A stretch of DNA of 64,000 nt from Amyelois transitella (lineage: Eukaryota > Arthropoda > Insecta > Lepidoptera > Pyralidae): the NCBI RefSeq assembly GCF_032362555.1, contig NC_083527.1, positions 4,154,001 to 4,218,000 of the forward strand, read 5' to 3'. Below, piece after piece: positions 1 to 10,605 of this stretch (position 1 is its first letter; each line of letters starts with the position of its first letter). A program made the translations under genes and the position numbers. The notes below the pieces were generated by a model that saw only the letters and a list, made by a program, of their open reading frames with translations, did no database searches and was not told the origin of the DNA.

Positions 1-202
1 GAACATTTAAGCTTTATTTACACATCTAAGATGAAATAAACTACTGTGAAAAGTTAATTTTCTTTCTTTCGATAATATTCTGCTACTGGCGTGGGTTGAA
101 AGCGTGTTTTCCCCACCAAGTTCTAGTCGTACCTACCATTCACAAACTTAAAAAAGCTATATATATATACACATATATATCACAGAAGTGCAAATACATA
201 AA
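1..202. other. AT-rich flank without a gene
   Basis: I see no coding potential here. There is a short TA-rich run near 158-180 and nothing else recognisable. Confidence 0.5.
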
Positions 203-298
203 TCTCGCGTCGCTACCGAAGGGGTAGGCTGAGAATATCTTTCCACTAGCCACGATCCACGCAAACTTCTTTCGCATCATCCACATTCATAAGTCTTA
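203..298 (-). repeat. RTE-like LINE 3' tail, part 1 (family A)
   Basis: Read on the minus strand, this is the end of a LINE whose copies recur through the window (18.4, 28.3, 32.4, 34.0, 37.5, 45.5 and 49.5 kb). The closing peptide reads roughly DAKEVCVDRG...SAYP, followed by a TATG-type tail. The copy is cut at 298 by the Harbinger transposon and resumes at 3390. Assignment to an RTE-like LINE rests on the 18.4-kb copy, which still shows a reverse transcriptase motif. Confidence 0.7.
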
Positions 299-336
299 GG
301 CCGTGCGCTGCGTTAAGCGGGTGCACGGCGCGGGCA
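299..336 (+). repeat. Left terminal inverted repeat of Harbinger
   Basis: The 38 bases match the reverse complement of 3352-3389 without mismatch. The two ends diverge at the next base. Confidence 0.93.
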
Positions 337-410
337 TCCGACGCGGGCATCCGTCGCGGGCATCCGCGTCGTGCTCCGTCGCGGACAAATAGCCCGTCGC
401 GGGTATCCGC
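331..410 (+). repeat. Subterminal 13-bp repeats of Harbinger left end
   Basis: The motif CGGGCATCCG occurs at 331, 344 and 357, exactly 13 bp apart, and once more as CGGGTATCCG at 400. Clustered subterminal motifs in DNA transposons are often binding sites for the transposase or its Myb/MADF partner. That role is inferred here. Confidence 0.7.
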
Positions 411-478
411 AACGACCTCCCGCTAAACGCAGCGCCGCCAGTACAATTTTAGACGTGCGGGTGTACAGTCGATTCATA

Positions 479-2663
479 ATGGATTATTTGTTGATATACT
501 ACCTAGCCAAAAGACGACGTAGACAACAGCGGCAGCCAATCAGCCCATATGTCTCGTCCAGAATGTTGTGTGGAGAATTTGTAACCAAGTTTACGCTATT
601 AAGAGAAGATGAGAGGAGATTTTTTAAGTATTTTAAAATGTCAACGTCTACATTTGATGAATTATTTTCGAAACTTGAACCATATTTGAAACATAGTGCT
701 AATACTCTAAAAGTAAGAAGTGTATCAATTATATTACCAATAGAGAGGTTGGCAATAACGGCAAGGTAAGTAAATAAAATGTTTTTCTTGATATAAAATA
801 TTTTTATTTTGTCAGTCAAGATCACGCATGTATACAACCAAATCAGTTATTGGACTTATCATAATCATAAGTAACAGTAAAATCACAGTGATTGGATTTA
901 TCACTTATTATAATTAACAATATTTTAATCTACAATTACTTTAATGAGAACTAAGTATAACAATTTGGTAGTGTAGGTACATACGTAAAGTAAATCAAAA
1001 TCACAGTCATTGTAATTATCATAATTAACAATATTATAAGGCTACTTCCAATCTTTGTCTTTCTTCAAATAGAGTATAAATGCAGTAAATAATTGATAAT
1101 AGGATTAATGTTCTGCTTGAGTGTCATTTGTCAGTACGATGTTCGATAAATCCTCCAATGTAATAACATTTTCTTTTTCAATGTCAATTAATAAGTTTAA
1201 TACCTTTGATCGAAACAATAATTTTTGATATGTAGACAATTTTTTTATGTTTGGCATAATAGATTTAAAAAATGACAAGTCTTCATCATTTTCTTCGTCC
1301 TTTTTGTGTTGTATGGATTGTAATAATTGTATTTCAAAAGGAGTCGGCGACGACGCCTTTTTACGCTTTGATTGTTTTTGCGTTTCTCTGCTTGCTGTGT
1401 CATTTTCATTTCCAGATGTACTGGTCTCAGGTATTAACACCTCACTAGTGTCAACTATTGGGTGTTGGGACAATTCAAGTGTACTTGTATGACCCGAAGA
1501 GTCGTCCTGAGAATTTTCCAAAGATTCTTGTCCTTCTACTCTTTTGTTAGAGTCCAGAAAAGTCATAATATTATAATAGCTGTACCCTTTTCCTTTTTTA
1601 GCACCAGAACCAGACTTAAGTTTCTTGTTACTAGCTTTGACTTTCGTATAGCAATCTCTCGCGGTTTTCCATCGCGCTTGTATTTTTTTTTCTGAAAAAT
1701 GAAAAATAATACATACTTAAAAAATAATTTTGTATTTTTCACAGGTACTTAGTAAGTGGACATACTTTCGTGGATATGCACTTGGCGTACCATGCGGGAC
1801 AATCTACCATCCGAAAAATTGTTAATGATGTCTGTCAAATTATATGGCAAAGACTGAAAGAAGAATGTATACCAGTATTTACACGTATGCGATGGGAAGA
1901 CATAGCAGAAGGCTTTTTAAGCAACACAAATTTTCCTAACTGTTTAGGTGCTGTAGATGGAAAACATATACGGATTATAAGACCACCTCACAGCGGATCA
2001 CTTTACTACAATTACAAACATTACTATTCCATTGTCTTGCTTGCAATGTGTAACGCAAACTATGAATTCACCTACATAAATGTTGGAATACAAGGTAAAG
2101 AATCTGACTCTTCAGTTTTCACCAACAGCACTTTATTTCAACAGATGCAGGATGAGCTATTAGATATTCCTCCTCCAAAATCATTGCCAGTGCTACAAAA
2201 TAATAAACCAACCAATACTGCAGCTACCACACCAGTGCCATACGTCATAGTTGGAGATGAAGCGTTTGGACTGTCTACACATCTTATGCGACCATATGCG
2301 CGGGCTATTGCAATGGATCATAGAAAGAAAATATTTAATTATAGATTGTCAAGAGCTAGACGTTACATTGAATCAACCTTTGGAATAATGGCCAATAAGT
2401 TTCGAATACTTCATCGTCCACTTAACGTTTCTAGAGAACATGCCATTTGTTTCATAAAAGCAATTTGTATAATGCATAATTTTGTACGAAAAAGAGACGG
2501 ATTCGGTAATATCAGCGATGTTGTCATAACACCCCGCCATATCCGCGATATCACAAATGGATTTGGGCTAGTTCAAAGAAACTCGTATACAATACGAGAT
2601 CAGTTCGCTGATTACTTTGCCACAAACGGTAAGGTATCGTGGCAAGATCGCTGTATTTATTGA
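479..2663 (+). CDS. Harbinger transposase (DDE_Tnp_4 type), 2 exons
   Basis: This is the catalytic transposase, which cuts and joins the element ends. Exons are 479-765 and 1745-2663, with donor G|GTAAGT and acceptor TTTCACAG|G. The AG|G arginine codon is preserved, and joining gives 401 residues. The ATG at 479 is preferred because the open frame extending upstream to 371 has only a GTG and lies in the GC-rich end repeats. The catalytic triad is visible: D167 in GAVDGKH, D267 in VGDEAF and E305 in RRYIESTFG. A helix-turn-helix-like stretch (HAGQSTIRKIV) precedes the catalytic core. Length and motif order fit the family. The intron (766-1744) contains, on the opposite strand, the second exon of the MADF-BESS gene. 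No disabling change is seen. Confidence 0.92.
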
Positions 2664-3147
2664 TTATTTACTTAAGTTAAAAAAAATTTGCTCGTGAAGA
2701 GGTCACAATACAATAGTTAAATAACAATTAACATAAGTAAATACAAAATGTTTACTAAGCCTAAAGGTGGGTACAGACTATGTAACATATTACATGTTAT
2801 TTTAACATGTTTTATATCATTCAGTGTCCACATTATCTGAAACTTGTTATATAGCAATGTCGTATAACATGTTATGTTATATAGTCTGTACCCACCTTAA
2901 TAAATGAAAGAAGTAAATAATTATGTAGTAAATAAATTTATAAAGTCATAATAAAAAGTAAGAATTTACCTGTTGACTTTTTTTCTGTGTCACTGAAGTC
3001 CTCATAATTTTCGTATAATTCTTTACAAATCTCGAGCCATGCAGCTTGACGCGCATCCCTGTCTTTATACAAGTTGTTAGACAGATCCCATAAAGCGGGG
3101 CGACATTGCACTTCTAAAATAACACGTTCCGTATCAATATCACTCAT
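1105..3147 (-). CDS. Harbinger MADF-BESS DNA-binding protein, 2 exons, antisense
   Basis: This is the accessory protein of the element, the counterpart of the Myb/SANT-like protein that helps the transposase bind DNA and enter the nucleus. Exon 1 is 3147-2970 (donor CAG|GTAAAT) and exon 2 is 1691-1105 (acceptor TTTTTCAG|A). The phase-1 join gives 254 residues. Residues about 8-108 form a MADF domain with the tryptophans expected of it (ALWDL, AAWLEIC, ARWKTARD). A basic patch (KQSKRKK) lies near 165-171. Residues 200-231 look like a BESS motif (FFKSIMPNIKKL then FRSKVLNLL). The upstream in-frame TTG at 3156 is not a likely start. Its intron encloses the whole second exon of the transposase and a MITE. 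Confidence 0.85.
2765..2897. mobile_element. 133-bp MITE inside Harbinger
   Basis: The ends are inverted repeats starting AGGTGGGTACAGACTAT, flanked by the direct repeat TAA (2762-2764 and 2898-2900). The interior is palindromic and AT-rich and carries no coding sequence. The 3-bp TWA-like duplication suggests mobilisation by another Harbinger-type transposase, since its ends differ from those of the host element. It lies between the transposase stop codon and the MADF exon 1 splice donor. Confidence 0.75.
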
Positions 3148-3351
3148 GTTTATCAACTTGATTGTACAAGCACGGCGCGTGCGACACGGATAACGCAGCG
3201 GCGCTCACTGATTTTCTAGAAACATCTCCGCTCGCGTGCTCCGTCGCACGGACACGCGAGCGTACCCCCGTCGCCCGCGCCGCGTGTGACGGGCGTTCCG
3301 CCTTACGCAGCGCTGCTCTATGAATTTACATGAAACATCACGCCGCGCGGG

Positions 3352-3389
3352 TGCCCGCGCCGTGCACCCGCTTAACGCAGCGCACGGCC
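3352..3389 (-). repeat. Right terminal inverted repeat of Harbinger
   Basis: This is the exact reverse complement of 299-336, followed by the TTA target duplication. The preceding stretch (about 3205-3350) is GC-rich, with several CGTCGC and CGCGAGC blocks, mirroring the left subterminal region. Confidence 0.92.
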
Positions 3390-3441
3390 TTATGCAAACT
3401 CTTTGGTTTCGAGTACTCTTGACCTGAACTTTATCTGCCAT
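3390..3441 (-). repeat. RTE-like LINE 3' tail, part 2 (family A)
   Basis: This continues the LINE copy interrupted at 298. On the minus strand it reads KVQVKSTRNQRVCI, which corresponds to KGQVKSTRN in the other copies. Confidence 0.65.
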
Positions 3442-5894
3442 GTCTCTCGCACAGTGTAGCGCCAGATTCCTTCAAATAAAATTAGTTGTACGAAGCACAT
3501 AAAATCACGTAGCCCGACAATCTTAACTGAAAGACCGCGGTCAGCTGTATGGCTTAAGGCTGGGATTGTGATTTAAATACCGCTGAAAAATCCAAGTTTA
3601 ATAGCCTTTCCATGATTGATTTCTACAATCTTTACGAACAGAGAAGCACCTGGCACATATAAGGTACGATTTTTTTCTTCACTGCCAGACCAGCATGGAA
3701 TCTTGCACTAGATGAATGAGCCCCTATTCCTTTAGTCGCCTTTTATGAGAAAGTGCTCCAATTCTAAATGCCATGGCACGACATGGTTATATTACCCGAC
3801 CGCGATAATGGTTTTTTATGAAATTATCACTCATCGCCAGACGAAGTCTGGGGATGAAAAGTGGGAATAACCTCGTACAACTTGTGAAAATAGTTTTGGA
3901 TTTAAAAAAAACATAATTTAAGTAGGTTTTTTAATCAATCCCTCATCAGAATAATCATAAACAAAAGATTGATATATAACTCAATACAAAATCTTGTAAT
4001 ATGTATACTTAAACTAACTCTGAATAAACTTAAAATATCTCTGCTTAACTTCTAGTGTTTGCACCAAACATGCTTTTATACAAAGCTAAGTATAAAACAA
4101 TAAAGAAATCTGCATATTCTCCAATTCAAAAATTCTAATAAGTACAGTACTTTTCTACTATTATTAACTCTGTAGGTGTACTGTATTGTGTCAGTACAGT
4201 ACAAATCTATGCTCTGTGTCAGACTATCTTGTTACTGACCATACGAAAAAATATCGATATTAAATTATGAATTTGTCTTAATATTTTAATGGGAGTGTTG
4301 GCAAAAAACTAACCAGAAAACAAAGTTTTTCATACACCATCGAAGAGTTAATGTCATCTTATAAATACATTTCCAAATACTGTTTTGGTGTCATTACAAA
4401 AATATTTAACCGCCTGCGTCAACTGCTGCTGACAGAGGGAAGTCGAGATATGTGCATACATGGACATAACTTCTCAACGGTCGTGAATAAGGGGGCTCTA
4501 GTGTGTTTAAATAATAAGCTCTCCTAGTTATATTAAACACTCTAGACAACATATAGGTTTTTGTCATGAGCGCGTCATTATGTCAAATTATAATTACAAA
4601 ATACTTATTCAAAACAATCTTGAGTCTTTTGTTCTCTTAAATATTACTACACAGTTTAAAACACTAGTATGTCTAACAAAAAAATATTGAATCTCATTCA
4701 CGTAAGATCTTATTGCCCTTATAATTAAGAATATTGAACAATATAATGAAAACTAGGCAGACGAACACCTTAACACATCAATGGCAATTTCTATTTTTTT
4801 TTACTTTTTACGAACGTTGACAAAACTTTATATCCTCTCCTCCTGTTGCTCTGTTTTTAGTTAACCTCAAAGAGAGCGGGTCAACGTTAGTGAGTAGCCC
4901 ATTAATAGTAAACGGGTCCGATTGGTCTGTCCCAAATTGTACTTTGTTCCCAATGTCATCATAAAAATTTTAAGCGCTCACGGACTGAAGATTTGTATTC
5001 AATAACAAAAAACATATGTGATAACAGTTTACATAAATTGTACCTGATATTGAAAACTTATTAGTTAGCAACGCTACTCCCTTGCTGCTGGTTTTATTAG
5101 CAATTAAAGACTAAGGATCATATTTGTATTATCTGTATACAGAACTTTCATTTCTATACGTTACATAATTTAGTCAAATTGCAATCTAGCGGTTGTGACT
5201 TCTTACATTGCAGTTCTTACTCTTTACTCAGTTGCAACCTGCCTTTTAACATAGGTAGTATTTTTGTCGTCATTGCGACTTAGTAGCTGGAACTGAACTA
5301 CTTAGTGAGAAGACTGAAATCCTAAATAATAATCTTATATCTATAGAATGTCAATGTTTAAACAGTTTCACTGTTAACACTATAAGGAACTTAACTCATT
5401 CGATTGGCAGACCGTATAAAAATGGGAGTAGATTTATAAAAACAGTGATATTTTGTGACCGTATAAAATACGTAAGTACTAGGATGAGATTTATCAAAAC
5501 TAGGTTTTATATGTTATATTAGCGCGAAGCTTCGCTCCCTTGGGTATTTCTAGATAAAAGTATCTCTTTTTTTATCTGTGTACCAAATTTCATCAAATCG
5601 GTTCTTTAGTTTGTTAGTTTCGTTACAAACAAACAAATCTTTTATCTTTATTATAAGTGTGGATATTTTATTTGAATTTACAACTTTATTTCAAATGCAA
5701 GAAGTTGAAAACAAATATTGATATTGTAAAAATATTGCTCAGTCGATAGTCAAAAAGCAACAGTATCGATAAAAGGCCTGTGGATATCGCAGTTGATTTC
5801 AGAGGTCATCAATCGACAGTTCGGCAATGTCACTTTAAAATCTTTGTTCTAATTATCTATGCCACTTAGAAGTAAATTTAATTTAAATCACTTT
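3442..5894. other. No gene; degenerate repeats
   Basis: I see no credible exon. Pieces near 3640-3830 resemble a decayed family B element. The stretch 5515-5665 (matching ...CATCAAATCGGTTC... then repeated ACAAACAAACAAA) resembles a degenerate lepidopteran retroelement tail. Several AATAAA signals on the minus strand (for example around 5647-5695) could have served the zinc-finger gene before the Gypsy element landed between it and them. Confidence 0.4.
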
Positions 5895-5983
5895 TGTTGT
5901 GATTATTATTGGTGCATGTCATTTATTTGTGGGTATTGAATAAACAAATTAGTCTTGGTTCAACCTGCCTTTCAATTACGACA
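5895..5983 (+). repeat. 5' LTR
   Basis: The 89-bp copy is identical to 10606-10694 and carries an AATAAA at 5939-5944. Confidence 0.9.
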
Positions 5984-6090
5984 TGGTGTCAGGTGTCGTC
6001 TAAAATAATTAATTTTCGGTATAAAAAGTCGACTTTAAGCTAAAATTAAGTGTTCGTACGTAGAAAAAGTGATAGTGTTTTATTATTACT

Positions 6091-9000
6091 ATGGAACACG
6101 CGCGTCCGCCATCGGAATTATGCCTAGAGGGCGGGCCGGCAAACCGCGCTGACGCGTGGCGAAAATGGTACAAGCAGTTTTTGGTGTTCCTGAAGGCCTC
6201 GGGAGTCTATAAAGAACCGACAGATGTACAAGCCAGTCTCCTCATTAACCTGATAGGCTCAGAAGGTTACGACGTATATACTACGTTTAAATTCGAAAAG
6301 GAGACTGATCGGGAGAATTTCGACAAGTTGGTCAGCAAATTTAATGAGCATTTCGGTACGAAACAAAATACTACCATGGCTCGTTTCAAATTTTTTACAA
6401 GAAATCAAGAAAATGGTGAATCTGTCGATGAGTACGTCACAGCATTGAAAATACTTTCGCAGCATTGTGAATTCGAGCATCTCGAAGAAGGTCTGATACG
6501 CGATCGTGTTGTTTGCGGGGTCACCGATGGAAAAATACGTGATCGATTACTGAGAGCTGAGGATCTGACCCTCGCACGAGCTGTGAAGATTTGTCAAGCT
6601 AGTGAGATGTCTACAGAGGAAAAACGGCAGATAGAAGGAACCAAGGCGGTAACCGACGGGGGCGCGTCGTCGGCAGCCGTGGACGTGGTGTACGGCGGCG
6701 CAGGCGGACCGTCGCGAGCGGCGCGTGGCGGCTGGGGCCGGCCGCGGCCGCGGGGCCAGCTCCGTGCGGCCGGCGCTCGGGGAGCGGCCACTGCAGGCGG
6801 CCGACGCGGGGCAGCTTCTAGGAGTGCGTGTCGGGCTTGCATGAAGGATCAGTGTGACGGAGACTATAAGTGTGCGGCTAGAAATGCTCAATGTTTTTGG
6901 TGCAGTGAACGGGGACATTTTAAAAGTGCATGTCCTAAGTTAAAGAGCAGAGTATACCAAATTGAGGAAGAGTTATCAACTGACGATTCAGATTTGTACT
7001 ACGTCTCCACGGTCGACAATTTCGGTGACGGTATGGACAGCCACAAATGGTATGAGACTTTATTTTTATATGGTAGTGATTTAAAAGAAAGATTTAAGCT
7101 AGATACTGGTTCGGATTTAAATGTAATGTCCTTGAAAACATATTGTAAATTGGGTTTGAACTTATCAGAGTTAACATCAGATAATACGAGAGCTTTATCG
7201 TTTTGTGGCAATTTTATTCCTATTGTTGGATCATGTTACATCAATTGGTTTTATAAAAATAAAGTGTATAAATTACGTTTCATAATTTCTGAACACGACT
7301 GTCAAAATGTGCTGGGCAAATTTTCTTGTGAACAACTAGGCTTAATAAAACGTTTATATTCAATAGATATTAACCAGTATGATGATATTTTCAAAGGTTT
7401 GGGAAAGTTGCCTGACAAATACAAAATAGTAACAATTCCGGGCGCGCAGCCGTCAGTCTGTCCCGTTAGAAAAATACCCGTGGGCGTACGAGATAAGTTA
7501 CGAATCGAATTAGATCGAATGGAAAATCTAGGCGTTATTAGAAGAGTGACGCACCCGACCCCGTGGGTGAATGCAATCGTAGTGGCGGCGAAAAAAGATG
7601 GCAGCATTCGAGTGTGCCTCGACCCGCGGCCGCTTAATAGGGCCGTGCGACGCGCACACTACCCGTTGCCGACGCTCACTGATATCGCGACTAAATTAGA
7701 AGGAGCTAGGTATTTTAGTAAATTAGACGCTCGATCTGGATTTTGGATGGTTCAGTTAGATGATGATAGCGCTGATTTATGTACGTTTGGAACACCATAT
7801 GGCAGATACCAGTATCTACGTTTACCTTATGGTATAAACTGTGCATCTGAAGTTTTTCATCAAAAAATACGTCAAATATTAGAGGGCTTAGAGGGCGTAG
7901 ATTCATTTGTTGATGATGTCATAGTTTGGGGGTCTTCAATTTCAGAACATGACGAGAGGCTTAAGCTTTTATTAAATAGGGCACGTGATGCTGGTATTAA
8001 ATTTAATAAAGAAAAATGTGAATTTTGTGTTCAAACGGTAACTTACCTTGGACATACCTTTAGCTCCAAAGGTATGCAAATAGATGAAAGTAAACTTAAG
8101 GCAATTCGTGACATGCCGAATCCGCAAGACAGGAGTTCATTAGAGCGTTTTTTGGGCATGGTAAATTATTTATCAAAATTTATACCACATTATTCAGAGA
8201 TAGCGGCTCCTCTACGTATCCTTTTGAAAAAAGACTCTGTATGGAATTGGGACGAAGTACATGAAGCGACCGTGCGGCGTTTAAAAGAGTCAGTGTGCGC
8301 CGCGCCTGTACTGGCTTTGTATTCTGCGCGCGAGCCGGTGCTGTTATCAGTAGACGCGAGCTCTCGCGCGCTCGGCGCAGTGCTCATGCAGGGCGGCCGG
8401 CCGGTCGAGTATGCGTCATCCACACTCACCGACACGCAATGCAGGTATGCTCAAATTGAAAAAGAGCTGTTGGCGATCGTGTTTGCGCTCGAACGATTTC
8501 ACCAATATGTTTATGGCCGTAAAGATGTCACAGTGGAGACGGATCACAAGCCATTGGAAACGCTATTTCATAAGGCGTTGGATTCCGTTCCAGCCAGACT
8601 GCAGCGCATGATGTTACGTATACAGGGATACGATTTCAAGGTTACGTATAAACCTGGAAAATATATGTTCGTTGCAGACACCCTTTCGAGGGCACCTTTA
8701 CCTGAACAGTTACAACAAAAAGTAAGTGATGAAATTTCGGAGCAATCATGTTTTCTTATAGAAAATGTTAGGTTTAGTGACAGTAAATTGAGTATGATAA
8801 AGGAGCATACAATGAAAGATGAAGAATGTCAGTTAATTATAAGATATATAAAAAATGGCTGGCCAAATTATAAGTATGAAGTGGATGAAAGAGTAAAAGA
8901 GCAGTGGTCGTATAAGGAAAGTTTTGAATATGTCGATGGTATAATATTTAAAGATAATTTGGTTTATATTCCATTTAAGTTAAGGTACGAAATGGTAAAG

Positions 9001-10140
9001 CGAGTTCACGATGGGCATATGGGTATAGATAGATGCAAACGGCATGCGCGGGATGTGATGTTCTGGCCAGGGATGTCTCGAGACATCGAGAGTGCAGTAC
9101 GCCGCTGTGCGACGTGCGCCGAGAGGGTGGCGCGGCCCGCGCGGGAACCGCTCTTGCCACATCCTATCCCGAGCCTGCCGTGGGCTAAAATAGGCTCGGA
9201 CATATTTCAGAACGGTAACAAGTATTTTTTAATCTTAGTCGACTATTTTTCGAATTATATCGAAGTTTGTCCACTGCTGAACATTACTAGCAAGACAGTC
9301 ATAACAGCGATGAAGGATCAATTTGCAAGGCACGGCATCCCACAGGAACTGATAACTGATAATGGGCCAGCGTATGCCTCGAAGGAATTTGCTACATTTA
9401 GTAAGCAATGGGGGTTCAAACATGTTACGAGTTCGCCGAAATATCCGGTATCAAATGGACGAAGTGAGAAGGCAGTACACATAGTTAAAAATATGTTAAC
9501 CAAATCTTTGTCATCTGGTTCTGATTTCTATTTAGGGTTGCTAAACCTTAGAACAACTCCCAGGGATGGAATTAGCTCACCATCTCAGTTACTTATGGGA
9601 CGCAGGCTTAATTCCAGGCTCCCATCTCACGACTGTAAACTGCAACCCAGCCGTGACAACCGTGACGATTATAAGGCTATCACAAGCAAGCAAGCCCGCG
9701 ACAAACAGCACTATGATAAACGAGCACGAGCGTTGCCGGAGCTGCGGGCTGGGCAACGTGTGGTGATGGTGGACGCCGGAGACAGGAAGCACGCGCGCGT
9801 CCAGGCGCGGGCGCCACAACCACGCTCCTACTTCGTAATAGACTCAACAGGAAAGCGGTACAGAAGAAATAGACGCCATTTAATTAATGTGGAGGCAGCT
9901 CTTTCTTCTCCATCCCAATATACGCCCGAGGAGCAAGAACATTACGAGGAAGAGGATTGGTCCATGGCCGAAAGTGAGGACAACGCAGATGATCCTACGT
10001 TTGTTTTAACCAGCGGGGATGGGTCGCGTCTCTCTGAGGACTCCCGGGGTGATATTTTGAAAGGCCGGTTAGATCGCGCGCGCAGACCGGCGGCTGAGGC
10101 GGCCCGCACTATTATTGCCAAACTAAATAGGGAAAAATAA
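6091..10140 (+). CDS. Gag-Pol polyprotein of the Mag-type element
   Basis: This single frame of 1349 residues has the Gypsy domain order. Gag comes first and ends in a CCHC zinc knuckle (CX2CX4HX4C, around 6890-6931). It is followed by an aspartic protease (LDTGSD near 7100), then a reverse transcriptase (FVDD box near 7906). RNase H follows (8340-8690, with LSVDASS and ETDHKPLE). Integrase closes the frame: an HHCC zinc region near 9010-9120, then SDIF, TDNGPAY and the glutamate-bearing NGRSEKAV. A GC-rich, Arg/Gly-rich linker (6640-6830) separates the capsid part from the knuckle. The frame is open throughout. Confidence 0.92.
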   Translation: MEHARPPSELCLEGGPANRADAWRKWYKQFLVFLKASGVYKEPTDVQASLLINLIGSEGYDVYTTFKFEKETDRENFDKLVSKFNEHFGTKQNTTMARFKFFTRNQENGESVDEYVTALKILSQHCEFEHLEEGLIRDRVVCGVTDGKIRDRLLRAEDLTLARAVKICQASEMSTEEKRQIEGTKAVTDGGASSAAVDVVYGGAGGPSRAARGGWGRPRPRGQLRAAGARGAATAGGRRGAASRSACRACMKDQCDGDYKCAARNAQCFWCSERGHFKSACPKLKSRVYQIEEELSTDDSDLYYVSTVDNFGDGMDSHKWYETLFLYGSDLKERFKLDTGSDLNVMSLKTYCKLGLNLSELTSDNTRALSFCGNFIPIVGSCYINWFYKNKVYKLRFIISEHDCQNVLGKFSCEQLGLIKRLYSIDINQYDDIFKGLGKLPDKYKIVTIPGAQPSVCPVRKIPVGVRDKLRIELDRMENLGVIRRVTHPTPWVNAIVVAAKKDGSIRVCLDPRPLNRAVRRAHYPLPTLTDIATKLEGARYFSKLDARSGFWMVQLDDDSADLCTFGTPYGRYQYLRLPYGINCASEVFHQKIRQILEGLEGVDSFVDDVIVWGSSISEHDERLKLLLNRARDAGIKFNKEKCEFCVQTVTYLGHTFSSKGMQIDESKLKAIRDMPNPQDRSSLERFLGMVNYLSKFIPHYSEIAAPLRILLKKDSVWNWDEVHEATVRRLKESVCAAPVLALYSAREPVLLSVDASSRALGAVLMQGGRPVEYASSTLTDTQCRYAQIEKELLAIVFALERFHQYVYGRKDVTVETDHKPLETLFHKALDSVPARLQRMMLRIQGYDFKVTYKPGKYMFVADTLSRAPLPEQLQQKVSDEISEQSCFLIENVRFSDSKLSMIKEHTMKDEECQLIIRYIKNGWPNYKYEVDERVKEQWSYKESFEYVDGIIFKDNLVYIPFKLRYEMVKRVHDGHMGIDRCKRHARDVMFWPGMSRDIESAVRRCATCAERVARPAREPLLPHPIPSLPWAKIGSDIFQNGNKYFLILVDYFSNYIEVCPLLNITSKTVITAMKDQFARHGIPQELITDNGPAYASKEFATFSKQWGFKHVTSSPKYPVSNGRSEKAVHIVKNMLTKSLSSGSDFYLGLLNLRTTPRDGISSPSQLLMGRRLNSRLPSHDCKLQPSRDNRDDYKAITSKQARDKQHYDKRARALPELRAGQRVVMVDAGDRKHARVQARAPQPRSYFVIDSTGKRYRRNRRHLINVEAALSSPSQYTPEEQEHYEEEDWSMAESEDNADDPTFVLTSGDGSRLSEDSRGDILKGRLDRARRPAAEAARTIIAKLNREK

Positions 10141-10605
10141 ATCATAATGCAATCTGAGCTTAAAATTAGAATTGTATAAAATTGGTATAAAAGATTGTAC
10201 TATGTTACTTCACCCAAGCTGTTATTGTTAATTGTCCGACTTCATAAAATTAAATGTATGTAAGTATTTTTATTTTTGTATGTATGTTCACCAATTTTCT
10301 TAGTCATTTTTTTTTCCAAATTTTCGATTAATATATTTTTGTTTAAAAGGGCTTATATATATCAGCGGTGATCCCATAAAAATTACAATGATAAGATTAG
10401 CCTTTATAAAAAACTGTAAAAATATACATTAATCTAGATATATAATATATATATATTAAGGTATGTAGTATTGAAGTCGGTTATATGTTTATTTTTCTTG
10501 TTTTTTTTTTTTTTCTATGTATATTATTGTTTAAGTTGCTGACTCATAACATAACAAATTATTTTAATTTTTTTTTTCTGTTAATTTTTTTTTGTGAGGG
10601 AAAGA

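Larger units (their letters stand above)
299..3389 (+). mobile_element. Complete PIF/Harbinger DNA transposon
   Basis: The 3091-bp element is bounded by 38-bp perfect terminal inverted repeats starting GGCCGTGCGCTGCGT. The 3-bp target duplication TTA (296-298 and 3390-3392) is the TWA type used by PIF/Harbinger. It encodes the two usual proteins of this superfamily: a DDE transposase (plus strand, 479-2663, spliced) and a MADF/BESS DNA-binding partner (minus strand, 3147-1105, spliced). The ends are strikingly GC-rich while the interior is AT-rich. Perfect TIRs and two open spliced genes indicate a young and possibly autonomous copy. It sits inside an older LINE tail (203-298 and 3390-3441), which dates it as the later insertion. 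Confidence 0.93.

Noticed and set aside
371-478. N-terminal extension of the Harbinger transposase
   Set aside because: The extension starts at a GTG within the subterminal repeats. The ATG at 479 fits the family better.
6547-6918. Antisense coding ORFs under the gag region
   Set aside because: These are by-products of the GC-rich Arg/Gly linker on the sense strand. They show no motif, start context or splice sites.
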